Of a stretch of 64,000 nt of DNA, positions 20,421-30,747 are shown piece after piece. Position numbers and translations under genes: made by a program. Source of the DNA: Chrysoperla carnea. Lineage: Eukaryota; Arthropoda; Insecta; Neuroptera; Chrysopidae. Location of the stretch: the NCBI RefSeq assembly GCF_905475395.1, contig NC_058341.1, forward strand, positions 68,951,501 through 69,015,500, written 5' to 3'. The notes under the pieces are model-generated. The model was not told the DNA's origin. It searched no databases and saw only the letters and a program-made list of their open reading frames with translations. The first letter of the stretch is position 1; each line of letters starts with the position of its first letter.

Positions 20421-21060
20421 GGTCAATTTCTTTTAAATAGAAATTTTGATTGTTTTATTCAATTCTCTAGATGAAATTCGCTTAGTTGGCGCAGCTCCTG
20501 TGTTATCTTTTTTTTTTTTGTTTGTTTTTTTTTTTTTTTTTTTTTTTGTAAAGGTTAAACATAATGTAATTACTCCTTTGTAATATTTGTCTTATGAAAT
20601 TAAATTAAAATACTATAAAAAATTATTAAAATATTCATTTTATCACGCCCCTGGCTAGACCGAGTTCATTTATTAGAATTACCTTTAGCAATCCTCAGTA
20701 AATTGATTTAAGTATAAGATTTTTCAAAGTACAAGCTTCTATTATTAAGAGAAAAAAAAATTTTTCCTCGTCGTAAAGGACTACTTTATGTACAAGCTAA
20801 AAAAAGGTTGAGTAAATACTATATTACGAGAGGCTAACGACTTTGATCTTTGCGTTCGTATTTTGTACATATTTTCATGAGACATAGACACAAAATGACA
20901 CTCAATTTTTAATATGATGAGGGCGATTCAGTTTATGCATGGGGGCTCAACAAGCATTTGTATTTATTTAAAAAATTTCGCAAAAACATTTAAAGAGTAT
21001 TGTATGTTATTATTTAAATGGTATTTCACACTATTACAGTAACTTTGTACATTACAGTAT
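20421..21060. other. gene-free stretch with T-rich tract
   Basis: Long interrupted poly-T lies at about 20507-20547. The rest is AT-rich, without recognisable coding or transposon ends. Confidence 0.4.
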
Positions 21061-21065
21061 GCATC

Positions 21066-21425
21066 AAATCCGGTAGCTCTGGCCTCGAGCGCCGAACGCA
21101 ACTTTGTCAAAAATCGAAAAATCCGTGAAAAGTTCAGTATTTGGCAATTATAACCCTAAAGGACTGGTTTTTTGATAAAACCTTTTCAGAACGTTGTTAA
21201 ACTAAATTTGCTACAATATGTGCCGAGCATGGATTCTGTAGACCCAATACTTTCCGTGATAAAGCTCTTCAAAATTTATCGACGTAAGTTTATCCATCAG
21301 AGCCAACGATAAATCCGGTAGTTCTGATTTTTAGACTTGTTTATGATGTTGTCCTAATGAATAATCCAAGTTTGTGACCTCGAGCGACGAACGCAACTTT
21401 GTCAAAAATCAAAAAACGCGAGAAA
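21066..21425 (+). repeat. roughly 300-bp imperfect tandem duplication
   Basis: 'aaatccggtagctctg' followed by 'cctcgagcgccgaacgcaac' at 21067-21103 recurs as 'aaatccggtagttctg' at 21310 and 'cctcgagcgacgaacgcaac' at about 21379, each followed by 'tttgtcaaaaatc'. The second unit has about 50 extra bases between the two motifs. There is no coding sense. Confidence 0.65.
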
Positions 21426-21439
21426 ATTTCTGTTTTTTT

Positions 21440-22302
21440 TTTCAGATTTTGCTTATCTGCAGGACTAGTGTCGATAGCTTTCATTATTTCAGCCACTAAG
21501 ACGTTACACTTAATTTACAATTTAATAATTATTACTTTTACATAAAAGAAATACATACTGATCTTCTTCAGGGACTGAAAGACAGAGGCATCCTAATGGT
21601 TGGTGCTTATAAAATTCCTTTAACGTGTAGGAATTTGTCCAGAATAAAAAAAGCTTAATTTCAACCTTTTAGTTTAATTAAAAAGATTGTATTTACTTAT
21701 AAAGATTTTTTTTTTTTTAATTCAAACGACAGCTCAATTTTTTGTTACACATTGTATAGATATACACAGTATTCAAAACCTAATTTAGTTGATAATAAAT
21801 TACATGGAACGATTTTGTTTTTAAAAGCAATACTTAATAAAAATTTTATTAAGAAAATTTTTAGTTTAAACAATTTTCCATTCTTTTATTTAGAATTTTT
21901 TGTTAATATCATGGTTTATCAATTTTTTTTTATTGCAGCACGATAGTTCAGTTTCTTAATTTATTTAATAAATTCAGATGTTTTAGTTAATTTTTTGAGA
22001 AAATAAATCAATATTTTCTTCTTTGCTATTCAATTAAAAGCAAAAAACCTGAGCAAATGTAAAGATAATTTAATTTAAAATAAATGGACCATTGCATTAG
22101 GGATAATAGATTAGCTGGTCTCGAGACAAGTGAGGAAAATTTTCTACGAAGCCATCAAAATTCTTTTTGAAGTAATCAGTTTCTGAGCCGTTTTCAAAAT
22201 ATCGTTTAATACCAGTATATGATAAAAGACAACGATAGCAATAAATTATCACAAGTCAATGCAAGACGAGAAAAGCACCCACGTCTCTTATTGGAATTTT
22301 AA
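21440..22302. other. gene-free stretch
   Basis: The stretch is AT-rich, with short open frames only (for example near 21752-21946, rich in Phe/Asn/Ile as expected by composition). No supportable gene or repeat boundary is seen. Confidence 0.35.
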
Positions 22303-22500
22303 ATCCCTATATATTAGAAATGTGAAAGTAAGGATGTTTGATTGTTTGTTTGTTTGTTTGTTTGTTACGCTTTCACGCAAAAACCAGCGAATAGATTTGA
22401 ATGAAACTGTACAATAATATAGCTCATACATCAGAATAACACATGAGGTATAATTTATGAAGATATAATTTAAATAAATTTATTTTTTTGACATTTTATA
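22303..22500 (+). repeat. Helitron-like 5' fragment
   Basis: 'tatatattagaaatgtgaaagtaagg', then a GTTT microsatellite and 'gttacgctttcacgc', then 'aatatagctcatac' and 'cagaataacacatg', match the 5' half of the complete copy at 56059-56509. The 3' hairpin end is missing, so this is a truncated copy. Confidence 0.6.
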
Positions 22501-22690
22501 ACCCAGGGTGAAGGAGACAACTTATGGATATCTGTCACTCAAGGTTACAGACGAAGAGTAACCAGTTTTCCACAGGACCGAAAAGAGGTCCCCCGACTGT
22601 AATGACGATTTTACTTATCATAACATTTCCAGATGAAAATGTTTTCTTGTTTTCATACTTTTAAGTGCACGATTTTGTAAGAGCCTCGGG
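22500..22690. repeat. MITE copy of the 4633/54643 family
   Basis: The stretch contains 'gaaaagaggtcccccgactg', 'taatgacgattttacttatc', 'tttcatacttttaag' and 'ttttgtaagagcctcggggt', the same motif series as 4633-4850 (in mirrored order) and 54643-54820. Confidence 0.6.
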
Positions 22691-23699
22691 GTTTTAGTTT
22701 TTGAACTTTATTCTATTTAAACTATTTGGGATTATAGTTTCTTGATGAAGTATTACAATACATATATTTTTGAAAAGTGCTAAATACGCCCTATAATTAA
22801 ATATCAAACCAGCTTTCATTAAATCGAGATTTGTTTTTCGATAAACTTTATGTCCTCTAGAGGGCGCCATTTTTAATTTAATGTGACACCACATAGCCTA
22901 TAACTAGCGAGCAATAAAACTGGTCAAATTCTGATAAGCAGTCTAGAAGCTAGGTGGGAACATATTGATTCAAAAACCGAGGCGAGGCAAGGTGATCAGT
23001 ACCAAAAACAACGCCTCAGTAGAGGCGACCACCCTCCCTAAATTTTAGGCCAAATTTTATTTAATATTTTAGGAAAAATTTGTATTAAAATTTAATAGAA
23101 AATACTAAATAAATTGTAAATGGTATAAAAATTAATAAACACTCAAGAAAAAATTTTTTCGAATCTCATGATATTATTTTTTGTGTTTATATTTATGAAT
23201 AATATTTACAGAAAATGTAAATATGTCATGATAGTTATTAATCCATAAAATTTTAATTTTAAAATAAGTTCCAATCAAATTTTCATTAGTTTCGAATAAA
23301 CTCAAAGCTTTGCGTATTTAATTTTAGTAAAAACAAAAAATAATTTGATTTCAAATATCAATTGACAATATTTTAAAAAAAATAGTATGTTACCGTTATA
23401 AAATTAGTAAACATATTTCGTTTTCAAAGTCGTAATCAAAGTATAATTCGATTAGTATATTGCTATCCTTATTAATTAAATGATAGGATAAATATTTTGT
23501 TACTGTTTTGTTTTTATGTCTGCTTCGATTTTTAAATAGCTAAAAATTGTTTACAGTTTAAAAGCCGGTAAATGGCTATGTAATGGCATAATTCATATTA
23601 AATCTATTCATCTCTGTCAATAGTATACGTACAAATATATTCTGTGTAACTTGGACAACATCTCCTGTAAAAAATTCAAGTAATCTGCACCATTCAGTC
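22691..23699. other. gene-free AT-rich stretch
   Basis: No coding sequence with family support is seen. 'cgaggcgaggcaaggtgatc' near 22979 is a locally GC-richer patch, possibly from an older insertion. Nothing else can be assigned. Confidence 0.35.
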
Positions 23700-23702
23700 G
23701 AG

Positions 23703-23753
23703 GGGGCAAGAATATAGGGCCAATCTAAAATATTGGCCCTATATTCTTGCCTC
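23703..23753. repeat. short near-perfect hairpin (22-bp stem)
   Basis: GGGGCAAGAATATAGGGCCAAT is followed by a 7-base loop and the complementary ATTGGCCCTATATTCTTGCC, with one mismatch at the outer end. The size and loop are compatible with a small structured RNA precursor or a minimal foldback element. Neither is shown by the sequence alone. Confidence 0.75.
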
Positions 23754-23929
23754 CGCATTTTATTATGTTAATGTCAATTTATTGAAGCTAGTAAAATTAC
23801 GCTAGGTTTTTTGGAACATTTTACGTAAAATTTTTTTGTAGTTTTGAAGATTTGTTTGGAAAAACTTCAAAAGGCTATTTTTCAAAACTAAAGAGCAAGT
23901 CTAGAAATTAAACTTGTGAGCTCGAAATT

Positions 23930-24240
23930 CTAAAATTATCTTCTGAACCTTTTTTATTAATTTCTGTAAAGTAATTACGGCTTACTTCATTCTAGAGGCT
24001 CATTTTCAATTTTTTTTATGTTTAATTCTCATTAATAACAATGTGTAAGTTTATTGGAACATTACTAATGTTCACAGGTACGATGTTCACAGATACGGTA
24101 GGCTTAGTTGAAAAATTGGCGGTGACTGTTTCTGTGCAGGGAGGACGGGTATACAAAAATTGAACCAATTGCAATGGCAACTTTTCTGGACTTTTTTTGA
24201 CAAACTCAAATACTTTTGTAAAGTGAAATGAGAAAGCACA
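23930..24240 (+). repeat. dispersed repeat related to 4918-5400
   Basis: 'acttcattctagaggctca' and, further right, 'gtgactgtttctgtg' with 'tacaaaaattgaaccaatt' occur in the same order as in 4950-5400. The copies are diverged and differ by internal deletions. Confidence 0.5.
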
Positions 24241-24299
24241 TTGTTGTCTTAATAATTTTTTTTAGAAATTTTTAGAAATTAATTTTAATTATTTCATAC

Positions 24300-24861
24300 T
24301 TACGACTAAATCACCGATAATTCCTTCCCACACATTTATAATCCAGCGATACTGGAAAACCGTTAATCGTGGGTTTTCATCAGCCCAGAAGTGGAAATTA
24401 TGCTGATTTAACATGCAATTACGAGTGAATGTACATTCGTCATTCCACAAAATCGTATTAACAAAAATATCAGTCCGTGCTTGAGCTAGCAAACCACCAC
24501 AAAAGTTTTCGTGATTTTGAAAGTCGTGGTTCAGCAACTCTTACACCCGACGAAAATGGTACGGGTGCTGTCCCCTATCTGCAATTACTGCATGCATTCT
24601 ACTGGGAATGACATGCAGTTGACGTGCAACAGCTCGCACGGATGTATACGGATCAGTTTCAAACATTTTTTTTTATTAATTCTTCCCTTTCTGGTACCAA
24701 AACTTCGCGTGGACGACCAACATCATCACGAAAGGGAAGAACATTATCTGATACGATGAATCGGTGGTGAGTTTGGCCACTCGTTCGAAGACTCGCCTGT
24801 CTGCAGTTCGGCCAACGAGCCCGGTAAATTTAATTTGGGTACCTCGCATAACATTATACAT
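24300..24861 (-). pseudogene. Tc1/mariner-superfamily DDE transposase, broken
   Basis: Read on the minus strand, the pieces follow a widespread insect transposase of the IS630/Tc1/mariner group. From the N-terminal side they are 'FRDDVGRPREVLVPEREE', then 'TDPYTSVRAVARQLHV' and 'DRGQHPYHFRR', a helix-turn-helix region. A stop codon follows (around 24541), then 'LLNHDFQNHENFCGGLL', 'ILWNDECTFTRN' with the first catalytic Asp, and 'FHFWADENPR'. The end is 'WIINVWEGIIGDL', after which similarity stops abruptly near 24300. The N-terminal third is shifted between frames. The second Asp and the last acidic residue of the catalytic triad are missing or beyond the break, so it cannot act. Confidence 0.78.
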
Positions 24862-24862
24862 T

Positions 24863-25299
24863 TATTTTTGAACATTTTCGAAAAACACTTTTCTTGTGTT
24901 TGTAGGAGAACTGATGATTTTTAGAAAATGAAAAATGAAAAAGTGGAATATGATTATTGATTTTGAAGACTGTCATAAGATGGGTTTATTATTTAGTATT
25001 AGTTGTAATTTGCTGTAGTAATGTAATCTTTGCTTTGATTAATGTACAAATATTTCATAATTCATTCATTTCATTGGCCGTTTGTAGCTTGATAATAGCT
25101 TAAAATTTGGATACGACGCTTAACATACTTCATTTATTTCTGAAAGTTTCTGAAAAAAGCTTTTCTTGAATTTGTGGGAGAATTAATGATTTTTAGAAAA
25201 TGGAAAATTTGGTAAATTCCAGTTCCAAATTCAACGTTGGTTTATAAAACCAATGGAAGTCGCATTGAGCATTTGCTACAGAATGTAAATAATATATAA
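24863..25299 (+). repeat. dispersed repeat, left part (partner 49555-50110)
   Basis: Two internal versions of 'cttttcttg(a/t)(a/g)tttgt(a/g)ggagaa' with 'tgatttttagaaaatg' lie about 255 bp apart, exactly as at 49590-49910. 'ttcattggccgtttgtagctt' and 'aatagcttaaaatttggata' are also shared. The repeat resumes at 27601 on the far side of the 2.3-kb inverted-repeat element. 49555-50110 is therefore the uninterrupted copy. Confidence 0.75.
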
Positions 25300-25325
25300 T
25301 AGACCAGTCATTATAGTAAGTTCAC

Positions 25326-25716
25326 CTCGGAATTCGAGATACCCAGCTGTAAGTCTGTAAATAGTTGTATATTGACACCCTAAAAGTTGTCTCAAAACCT
25401 ACATATGGTAGGGTGTAAGCAACTATTAAATTTCAAGGTCAAAGGTCACAAAAATCGGTTTTTTGCGCTTTTTTTGGAAATATCTCATTTCCTATGGGTT
25501 TTTTGCTATTTGTATTACTATCAATATTGTAGAATACAAAATTCTCTACAAATTTTGTTAAAAAAATTTTTTCATACGGTGAACCGTTTTCGAGATAGAG
25601 TCAACCGGTGCCTCCGGTCGAAAACGCGCCATATATAGTTGATGAACTATCAATAAATCAATGATTATAAATATTTGTCAATTTTTATTAACTATTATAT
25701 TATATTTTATCATTTT
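25326..25716 (+). repeat. left long terminal inverted repeat
   Basis: This arm of about 390 bp matches 27171-27569 on the other strand. It includes a GC-richer block 'tcaaccggtgcctccggtcg' in otherwise AT-rich sequence. Confidence 0.88.
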
Positions 25717-27141
25717 CGAAGAATATCTTCAATATGAATTGAGTCCGTATCCAACAGCTCTATTTGATAATGATGGCATGAGAAAAACAACAAAATCGTC
25801 ATTGTATGACAACATGAGCCCAATCGATTTTGTTCTCAATGAAAATAATGTGACGTTCATTATTGAGTGCGGATTTTTTTCATCATGTTGCATTGAGCAG
25901 AGAAGATACTTTTTCTATTATTTTTGATAAATACATGAATTATTTACAAAGGCATTACAGTTCCAAAATAATTGTTGTATTTGACGGATATTCAGACTAC
26001 TGTAAGAACGTAAAAGCTATGGAGCAGCAGAGAAGAACTGCTGTACTTTCAAAAACGTACGAAGTCTGTTTCGATGAAACAATGGTTGTACCAGTTACTC
26101 AAGAAAAATTCTTATCAAATCGAAATAACAAAGATAAGTTCATTAATATGTTAATTGAAAAATTACAAGCTGCAAATATTACTACTAAACAAGCCAGAGA
26201 TGATGCGGATGTTCTTATTGTTGAAACTGCAATTGAAGAATCAAAGTCTAAAAAAACTGCAGTTATAATAGGAAAAGATATTGATTTACTTGTCATTTGA
26301 ATTGGGCGTACACTGTCTTACGAACAAGAAATTTTTTTTTTTTAAAGTTGAGAAAGGAAATGTAAAAACGGAGATATACTCTACTAAAAGTTTTGATAAT
26401 TATCCTCATTCCAAAAAACAGATTTTATTTCTGCACGCATTAAGTGGCTGTGACACAACTTCTGCGCTTTTTAAAAAGGGAAAAAAATCATTTTTAAAAG
26501 TTTTTGAGAAACTGACAAATTTGGATGAACTAGCTGCAGCATTTGAGGAAGAAAATTGTTCGGCCCAGAGATTATTAGAGAGTGGAACTCAAACCTTATT
26601 GGCAGCCTATAATGCTCCGAAATCTGTGAAAAGTCTCGATCATCTTCGTTATACGCATTACGTCAAGTCTACAAAACTGAATAAACCTGTGCAGCTTTCA
26701 AATATTCCACCAACAAGTGCAGCTGCTCATCAACATTTCAACCGTGTATATTATCAAGTTCAAACTTGGTTAGGGCACGATTTGGAACCCCAGGTATGGG
26801 GTTGGGCAATGCGAAATGATTTTCTGGAGCCTATCATGACAATTTTACCATCTGCTCCAGAAGATTTGCTAAATACAATTTTCTGCATCTGCAAAAGTGG
26901 TTGTGGTTCGCGATGCGGATGCAGGAAAGCGGGCTTGCAATGCTCTTTAGCTTGTGGCCAATGTAATGGGCAAGCTTGTCTCAATGCTCTACCATATCAG
27001 AGCGACATTAACGAAGATGGAACCTTTGATCCCGAAATCATGGAAGAAATTGAGACAAATGTCGTTGAAGACGATAATGAAGACCAGTTTGAAATTTACC
27101 AGCAGCCAGAAGACGACGATGAAGAGGAAGAAGATGTTTAA
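25717..27141 (+). pseudogene. FEN/PIN-like nuclease with C-terminal CXC domain, broken
   Basis: This is a recognisable protein in three frames. Part 1 (from about 25717) reads FEEYLQYELSPYPTALFDN and continues to the Phe-rich stretch near 25880, where the frame shifts. Part 2 (to 26300) has IIVVFDGY, DADVLIVETAI and GKDIDLLVI. Its acidic residues are placed as in metal-binding sites of FEN1/PIN-type nucleases. A TGA stops it at about 26298, and a T-run length change near 26331 shifts the frame again. Part 3 contains HALSGCDTTSALFKKGKKS, a block common in uncharacterised animal proteins. It continues to CKSGCGSRCGCRKAGLQC with further Cys, a tesmin/TSO1-like CXC segment, and ends in an acidic tail DDDEEEEDV. 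The N-terminus is cut exactly where the left inverted repeat ends. Three lesions make it non-functional in this copy. Domain names are my reading of motifs; no database was searched. Confidence 0.75.
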
Positions 27142-27170
27142 TACTGAATAAAAAGTGGATAAGTTAGGAA

Positions 27171-27569
27171 AAAATGATAAAATATAATATAATAGTTAAT
27201 AAAAATTGACAAATATTTATAATCATTGATTTATTGATAGTTCATCAACTATATATGGCGCGTTTTCGACCGGAGGCACCGGTTGACTCTATCTCGAAAA
27301 CGGTTCACCGTATAAAAAATTTTTTTTAACAAAATTTGTAGAGAAGTTTGTATTCTACAATATTGATAGTAAATACAAATAGCAAAAAACCCATAGGAAA
27401 TGAGATATTTCCAAAAAAAGCGCAAAAAACCGATTTTTGTGACCTTTGACCTTGAAATTTAATAGTTGCTTACACCCTACCATATGTAGGTTTTGAGACA
27501 ACTTTTAGGGTGTCAATATACAACTATTTACAGACTTACAGCTGGGTATCTCGAATTCCGAGATTCTTA
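27171..27569 (-). repeat. right long terminal inverted repeat
   Basis: This is the inverted partner of 25326-25716. It begins about 30 bp after the stop codon of the nuclease-like gene. Confidence 0.88.
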
Positions 27570-27600
27570 CCTAATTTAAGCTTAAATGACTAGTCTATAA

Positions 27601-27690
27601 GCTATTTTGAATAATAATAAATTTAGACCTTTGAAAAATATATGATCTAAGATTTACACAAAACATACGTATTAATGAAACGACCGTCTC
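27601..27690 (+). repeat. dispersed repeat, right part after insertion
   Basis: 'gctattttgaataataat' and 'caaaacatacgt' continue the repeat of 24863-25299, matching 50033-50090. Confidence 0.65.
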
Positions 27691-27814
27691 CTGCGCTATA
27701 CAGTTGTTTTTGTTAAGTGAATCAACCAACTGACTCCAACTTTTTTTTTTGTTTACACTAATGTTGTATGTATTGTATTTATTTGTATTTATACAAAATA
27801 TAATATTACCTGAT

Positions 27815-28060
27815 AGAGTGATACCCTCCCTCCCGCTTCGCTGAGTTTAAATGTAAAGATTAATAAGGATTGCTCTCGCTTATCCTCTTTCTATAACACT
27901 CGAAATAATGGTAAGAATTGTTTTACACAGGTAAAATATACGTATGGTTTTCTATTTTTTTAAATGTATAATAGTAATTATTCATTGAGTATATCAGACA
28001 AGATTTCCGTGAAACATTTTTTATTGACTATTTTTACAGAAATCTGTAATTTATGGTAAT
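27815..28060 (-). repeat. Helitron-like 3' portion, minus orientation
   Basis: Read on the minus strand it matches 56270-56509. Shared pieces are a flat 'ccgtgaaatat'-like region, 'accattatttcgagt', 'ggataagcgagagcaatc', and the end 'cccagcgaagcgggtggg' (here 'cagcgaagcgggaggga'). Only the 3' half is present. Confidence 0.65.
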
Positions 28061-29600
28061 GTCAAATGACTACTTTTACATAAATATGTAATTAATGGTA
28101 ATGTCAAGTGAATGAACAAGTTTATCAATTTTTAACCAGTAGCTCCCAAAGTAGGCCTCAGATACAAATTTGGAAAAGAGTTTTTTTTTTTGTTGCTTAC
28201 AGGGCATTTCAACAATTAACTCAGCCAATGACTTATATTCCCTTGTTTACTTTATATACGATCCTGAAAAACGAAAACTTTACAAAACTTCAACGTAATA
28301 ATTATTATTATCAAATACAAAATGACAAAAAACAACAAGAAAATCACACTTAACAAATTTATAAAATACTAAACAAAGATTAACCTTGAAATAACTTGTT
28401 TTCCCCTCGAATTTTTTCCCTGTATACAAAGTAAACGTTGGACTTCGCCATTTGTTAACAAATATGACAGGAAACAGATGGAAACCATAAGAAAACTGTT
28501 GTTTTTCCATTATACATTTGTCGTTTCTTTTGTATTCCTAGAAAAAAAAGATATTTATATCGTCAGAACAGTTTTGCAAATTAGTTTCAAAATTAATTTT
28601 CTAGTATTAGAAATACATCGAACGATATACGGGAATAATTCGAGTGAGAGGACTGCTTTGAAATTAGAATACAAGCAATAATGAATACCATACCGCAAGT
28701 GAGAATAGAGGAAGTGAATATCGCCACACCTATTTACCATTTTGCTCCAAATGTGGGAAGTTAAAAATTTTCGGATGCTTTACGGCGGCTTGGAAGATCT
28801 CAGACAAATTTTTCCGATAATCTTTTTTTTTTTCAAAAATTTTATTTTTAAGAGTCGAATAAATAGTTATCATAATTGAATTTTTATATAATAATAATAA
28901 TGGGATTAAATCTCCGTTTTTATGATATACGCCTTTAACAGAGGGCATTCACATCATTATTAGTTACATCTTTGTTTTATTTTAACTACATCCCTATTTT
29001 TACGAATACATTTTTGATGTGGGTGTAGTCGGTTACGTCGTTCTTATCCAAGAACGACAATGTGATCACTTCTACCGCCCCCATTTATTGTAATTGTTCA
29101 CACTGAAGTTGCCTGTATTCGAATCCGCAACCTAAGTCTAAGTGGTCAAACGGTCGAAGGCTATGTAATCCCTAACTATCCTTCACTAATTTTTTAATAC
29201 TGCTTCCTAATAACTCGTACGACAAAAACTAATGGCACGGTATCGATATCCGTGGCACCACGATTTGAAAGTGGAATTTACCCATTTTATAGCAAAATAA
29301 TCGAAGCCTTAACAGATTGTATCAAGTATACAAGTTTTATATATACATTGCGTACTATACTTGGAATTTCAATAATTAATTCAGTCCATTGTTTGTTTTC
29401 ATATGTATTCGTTTAATTTTCGTATGTATTCGTTTAATATAAGCTAAAAATCGGTTTAAAATCGTGGCGCCACGAATATCGTAATCCTGACAGGCAATTA
29501 AAAACTATTACCAACAAAATTTGGAGTTCTCGAAATTACATAATAATAATCTTTTAGATTCTAATAATACTTTTTTCAGTTTTTTTATACATTCTCTCTT
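28061..29600. other. gene-free stretch
   Basis: Short frames on both strands have no family support. Near 28199, 'acagggcatttcaacaatta' resembles the ends of the 550-bp repeat family (see 48910-49460), as does 'tttcaataattaattcagtc' near 29368, so small fragments of it are probably scattered here. Confidence 0.35.
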
Positions 29601-29607
29601 CAAGTTT

Positions 29608-29937
29608 TCAAAACAAGCACGAAACACGTTTCTTTAAAATTCCCTTCTTGTACATTTCTTGTATCGCTGTACCACTTCCAACACATTTTCCGTCGACAAA
29701 CAATTGCGGTAATAAATCAGTACGTATGCCTGTTACATTCTGTAATACTTCCTTTAATTCAATAGCTTTATGATAATCATCCAAATCGATTATCTTGTAA
29801 TTTAATCGTAAATGATCCAATATTTCCTTGGTCGTTTGACATTTTGGACAATTTCTTCTAGAGAATAATACAACTTTATATTTTGTAAAAATATCAGTCA
29901 TTGTACGAATACCACGCAGTGATTCGTGCATTGTCAT
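29608..29937 (-). CDS. glutaredoxin
   Basis: This is an intact 109-residue frame on the minus strand. Glutaredoxins are thioredoxin-fold oxidoreductases that use glutathione to reduce protein and mixed disulfides in the cytosol or organelles. Residues 20-26 (YKVVLFS) form the first strand. The active site is CPKC at 30-33, where the usual form is CPYC. GIRTDLLPQLFVDGKCVGSG near residues 70-89 covers the cis-proline loop and the Gly-rich glutathione-binding segment, although the common TVP is replaced by a longer TDLLP. The length fits a single-domain class I enzyme. Two ATGs lie at the start (residues 1 and 3) and another at residue 13. No intron is evident, so it is either a single-exon gene or a retrocopy. 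It has no neighbours on the same strand that suggest shared regulation. Confidence 0.82.
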   Translation of the reverse strand: MTMHESLRGIRTMTDIFTKYKVVLFSRRNCPKCQTTKEILDHLRLNYKIIDLDDYHKAIELKEVLQNVTGIRTDLLPQLFVDGKCVGSGTAIQEMYKKGILKKRVSCLF

Positions 29938-30364
29938 TGCTTCAAAAAATTTTTTTCAAAAAGATCGAGTTAAGCCGAAATGTAAAATTAATTAATAAAA
30001 TGACTTTTTAAACAATAATTTTGGAGTAATAATACAAAAATTTTGAAACGTCAAATGTATATTATTAAACTACATCAAAATACTCTATATCTATATATAT
30101 ATATATTGATATTTATGTTGCTAGGACAACAAATTTCGGCAAAAATATTTCGAAAAGTATGCCATGTGTTTCAAATAATCCAAGAGCCAGAATATTATTT
30201 AATACACTAAAAGTTATTCAAAAAATAGAAACGTCAAAAGAAACTTTATTTACATAACAAACACAATATAAACGTATAATTTTTTAATAAAACCTAGCTA
30301 AAAGTATAACTTTGTAATGGCTCGCGAATGGTATCATATAAAATATATATTTTCTAAAATAAAA

Positions 30365-30747
30365 TTATACTTCAATTATTGACAAATATTTTTTATTTAA
30401 TTGTTCCTCAACAAACGTTAATTTCTTTAAAACATCAGATCGTAAACCAGGATCCATGTTATTATCCGCTGTGAAAATATTCAATTCATTTTTTATTTTA
30501 AATTTATGACAAATACAACAAAATCTATCATTATTAATTTGTTAATCAAACCAACGACGATGACATACTTCAAAATTCAAATTCTTTTGAGCAATCTCAA
30601 AATTTTCTGCATACATTTTAAAATTACTATCATCTTGATAAAGATATAATTCTTCTTGATCATCTTTTCGTCGTTTCCGATGATCACGCATTAATGATCG
30701 ATTACGATCACGCTCTTTACGACCCGCCAACGTACGACGTCATGGCA
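30365..30747 (-). pseudogene. Helitron-associated protein fragment (DUF6570-like)
   Basis: One minus-strand frame runs for about 125 codons with only two in-frame stops. It begins MP, then TGA, then RRTLAGRKERDRNRSL, and passes through ENFEIAQKNLNFEVCHRRWF. A TAA follows at about 30541. It then continues FCCICHKFKIKNELNIFTAD and NMDPGLRSDVLKKLTFVEEQL. The second part fits the conserved 'N-FSA-N-MDPG----L--LT-IEE-LIA' region found upstream of the replicase in many animal Helitron proteins. The first part is basic and may be the N-terminus of that same protein. The Rep and helicase domains are missing. The frame is unusually well kept for a dead copy. Confidence 0.65.

Larger units (their letters stand above)
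25300..27597 (+). mobile_element. 2.3-kb element with about 390-bp inverted ends and a nuclease-like gene
   Basis: Left 25326-25716 and right 27171-27569 are inverted copies with very few differences ('ggaattcgagatacccagct', 'taagtctgtaaatagttg', 'aaaacgcgccatatatagtt' and so on). Outside them, shorter imperfect ends TAGACCAGTCATT and AATGACTAGTCTA close the element. The flanks give TAA on both sides (25297-25299, 27598-27600), a 3-bp duplication reminiscent of PIF/Harbinger target sites. The uninterrupted repeat at 49555-50110 shows that this DNA is an insertion. The interior consists almost only of the broken nuclease gene, with no known transposase. High arm identity points to recent movement or gene conversion. 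Confidence 0.82.

Noticed and set aside
22335..22366. GTTT repeat as a CRISPR-like or regulatory array
   Set aside because: It is a simple microsatellite within a Helitron-like repeat and varies in length between copies.
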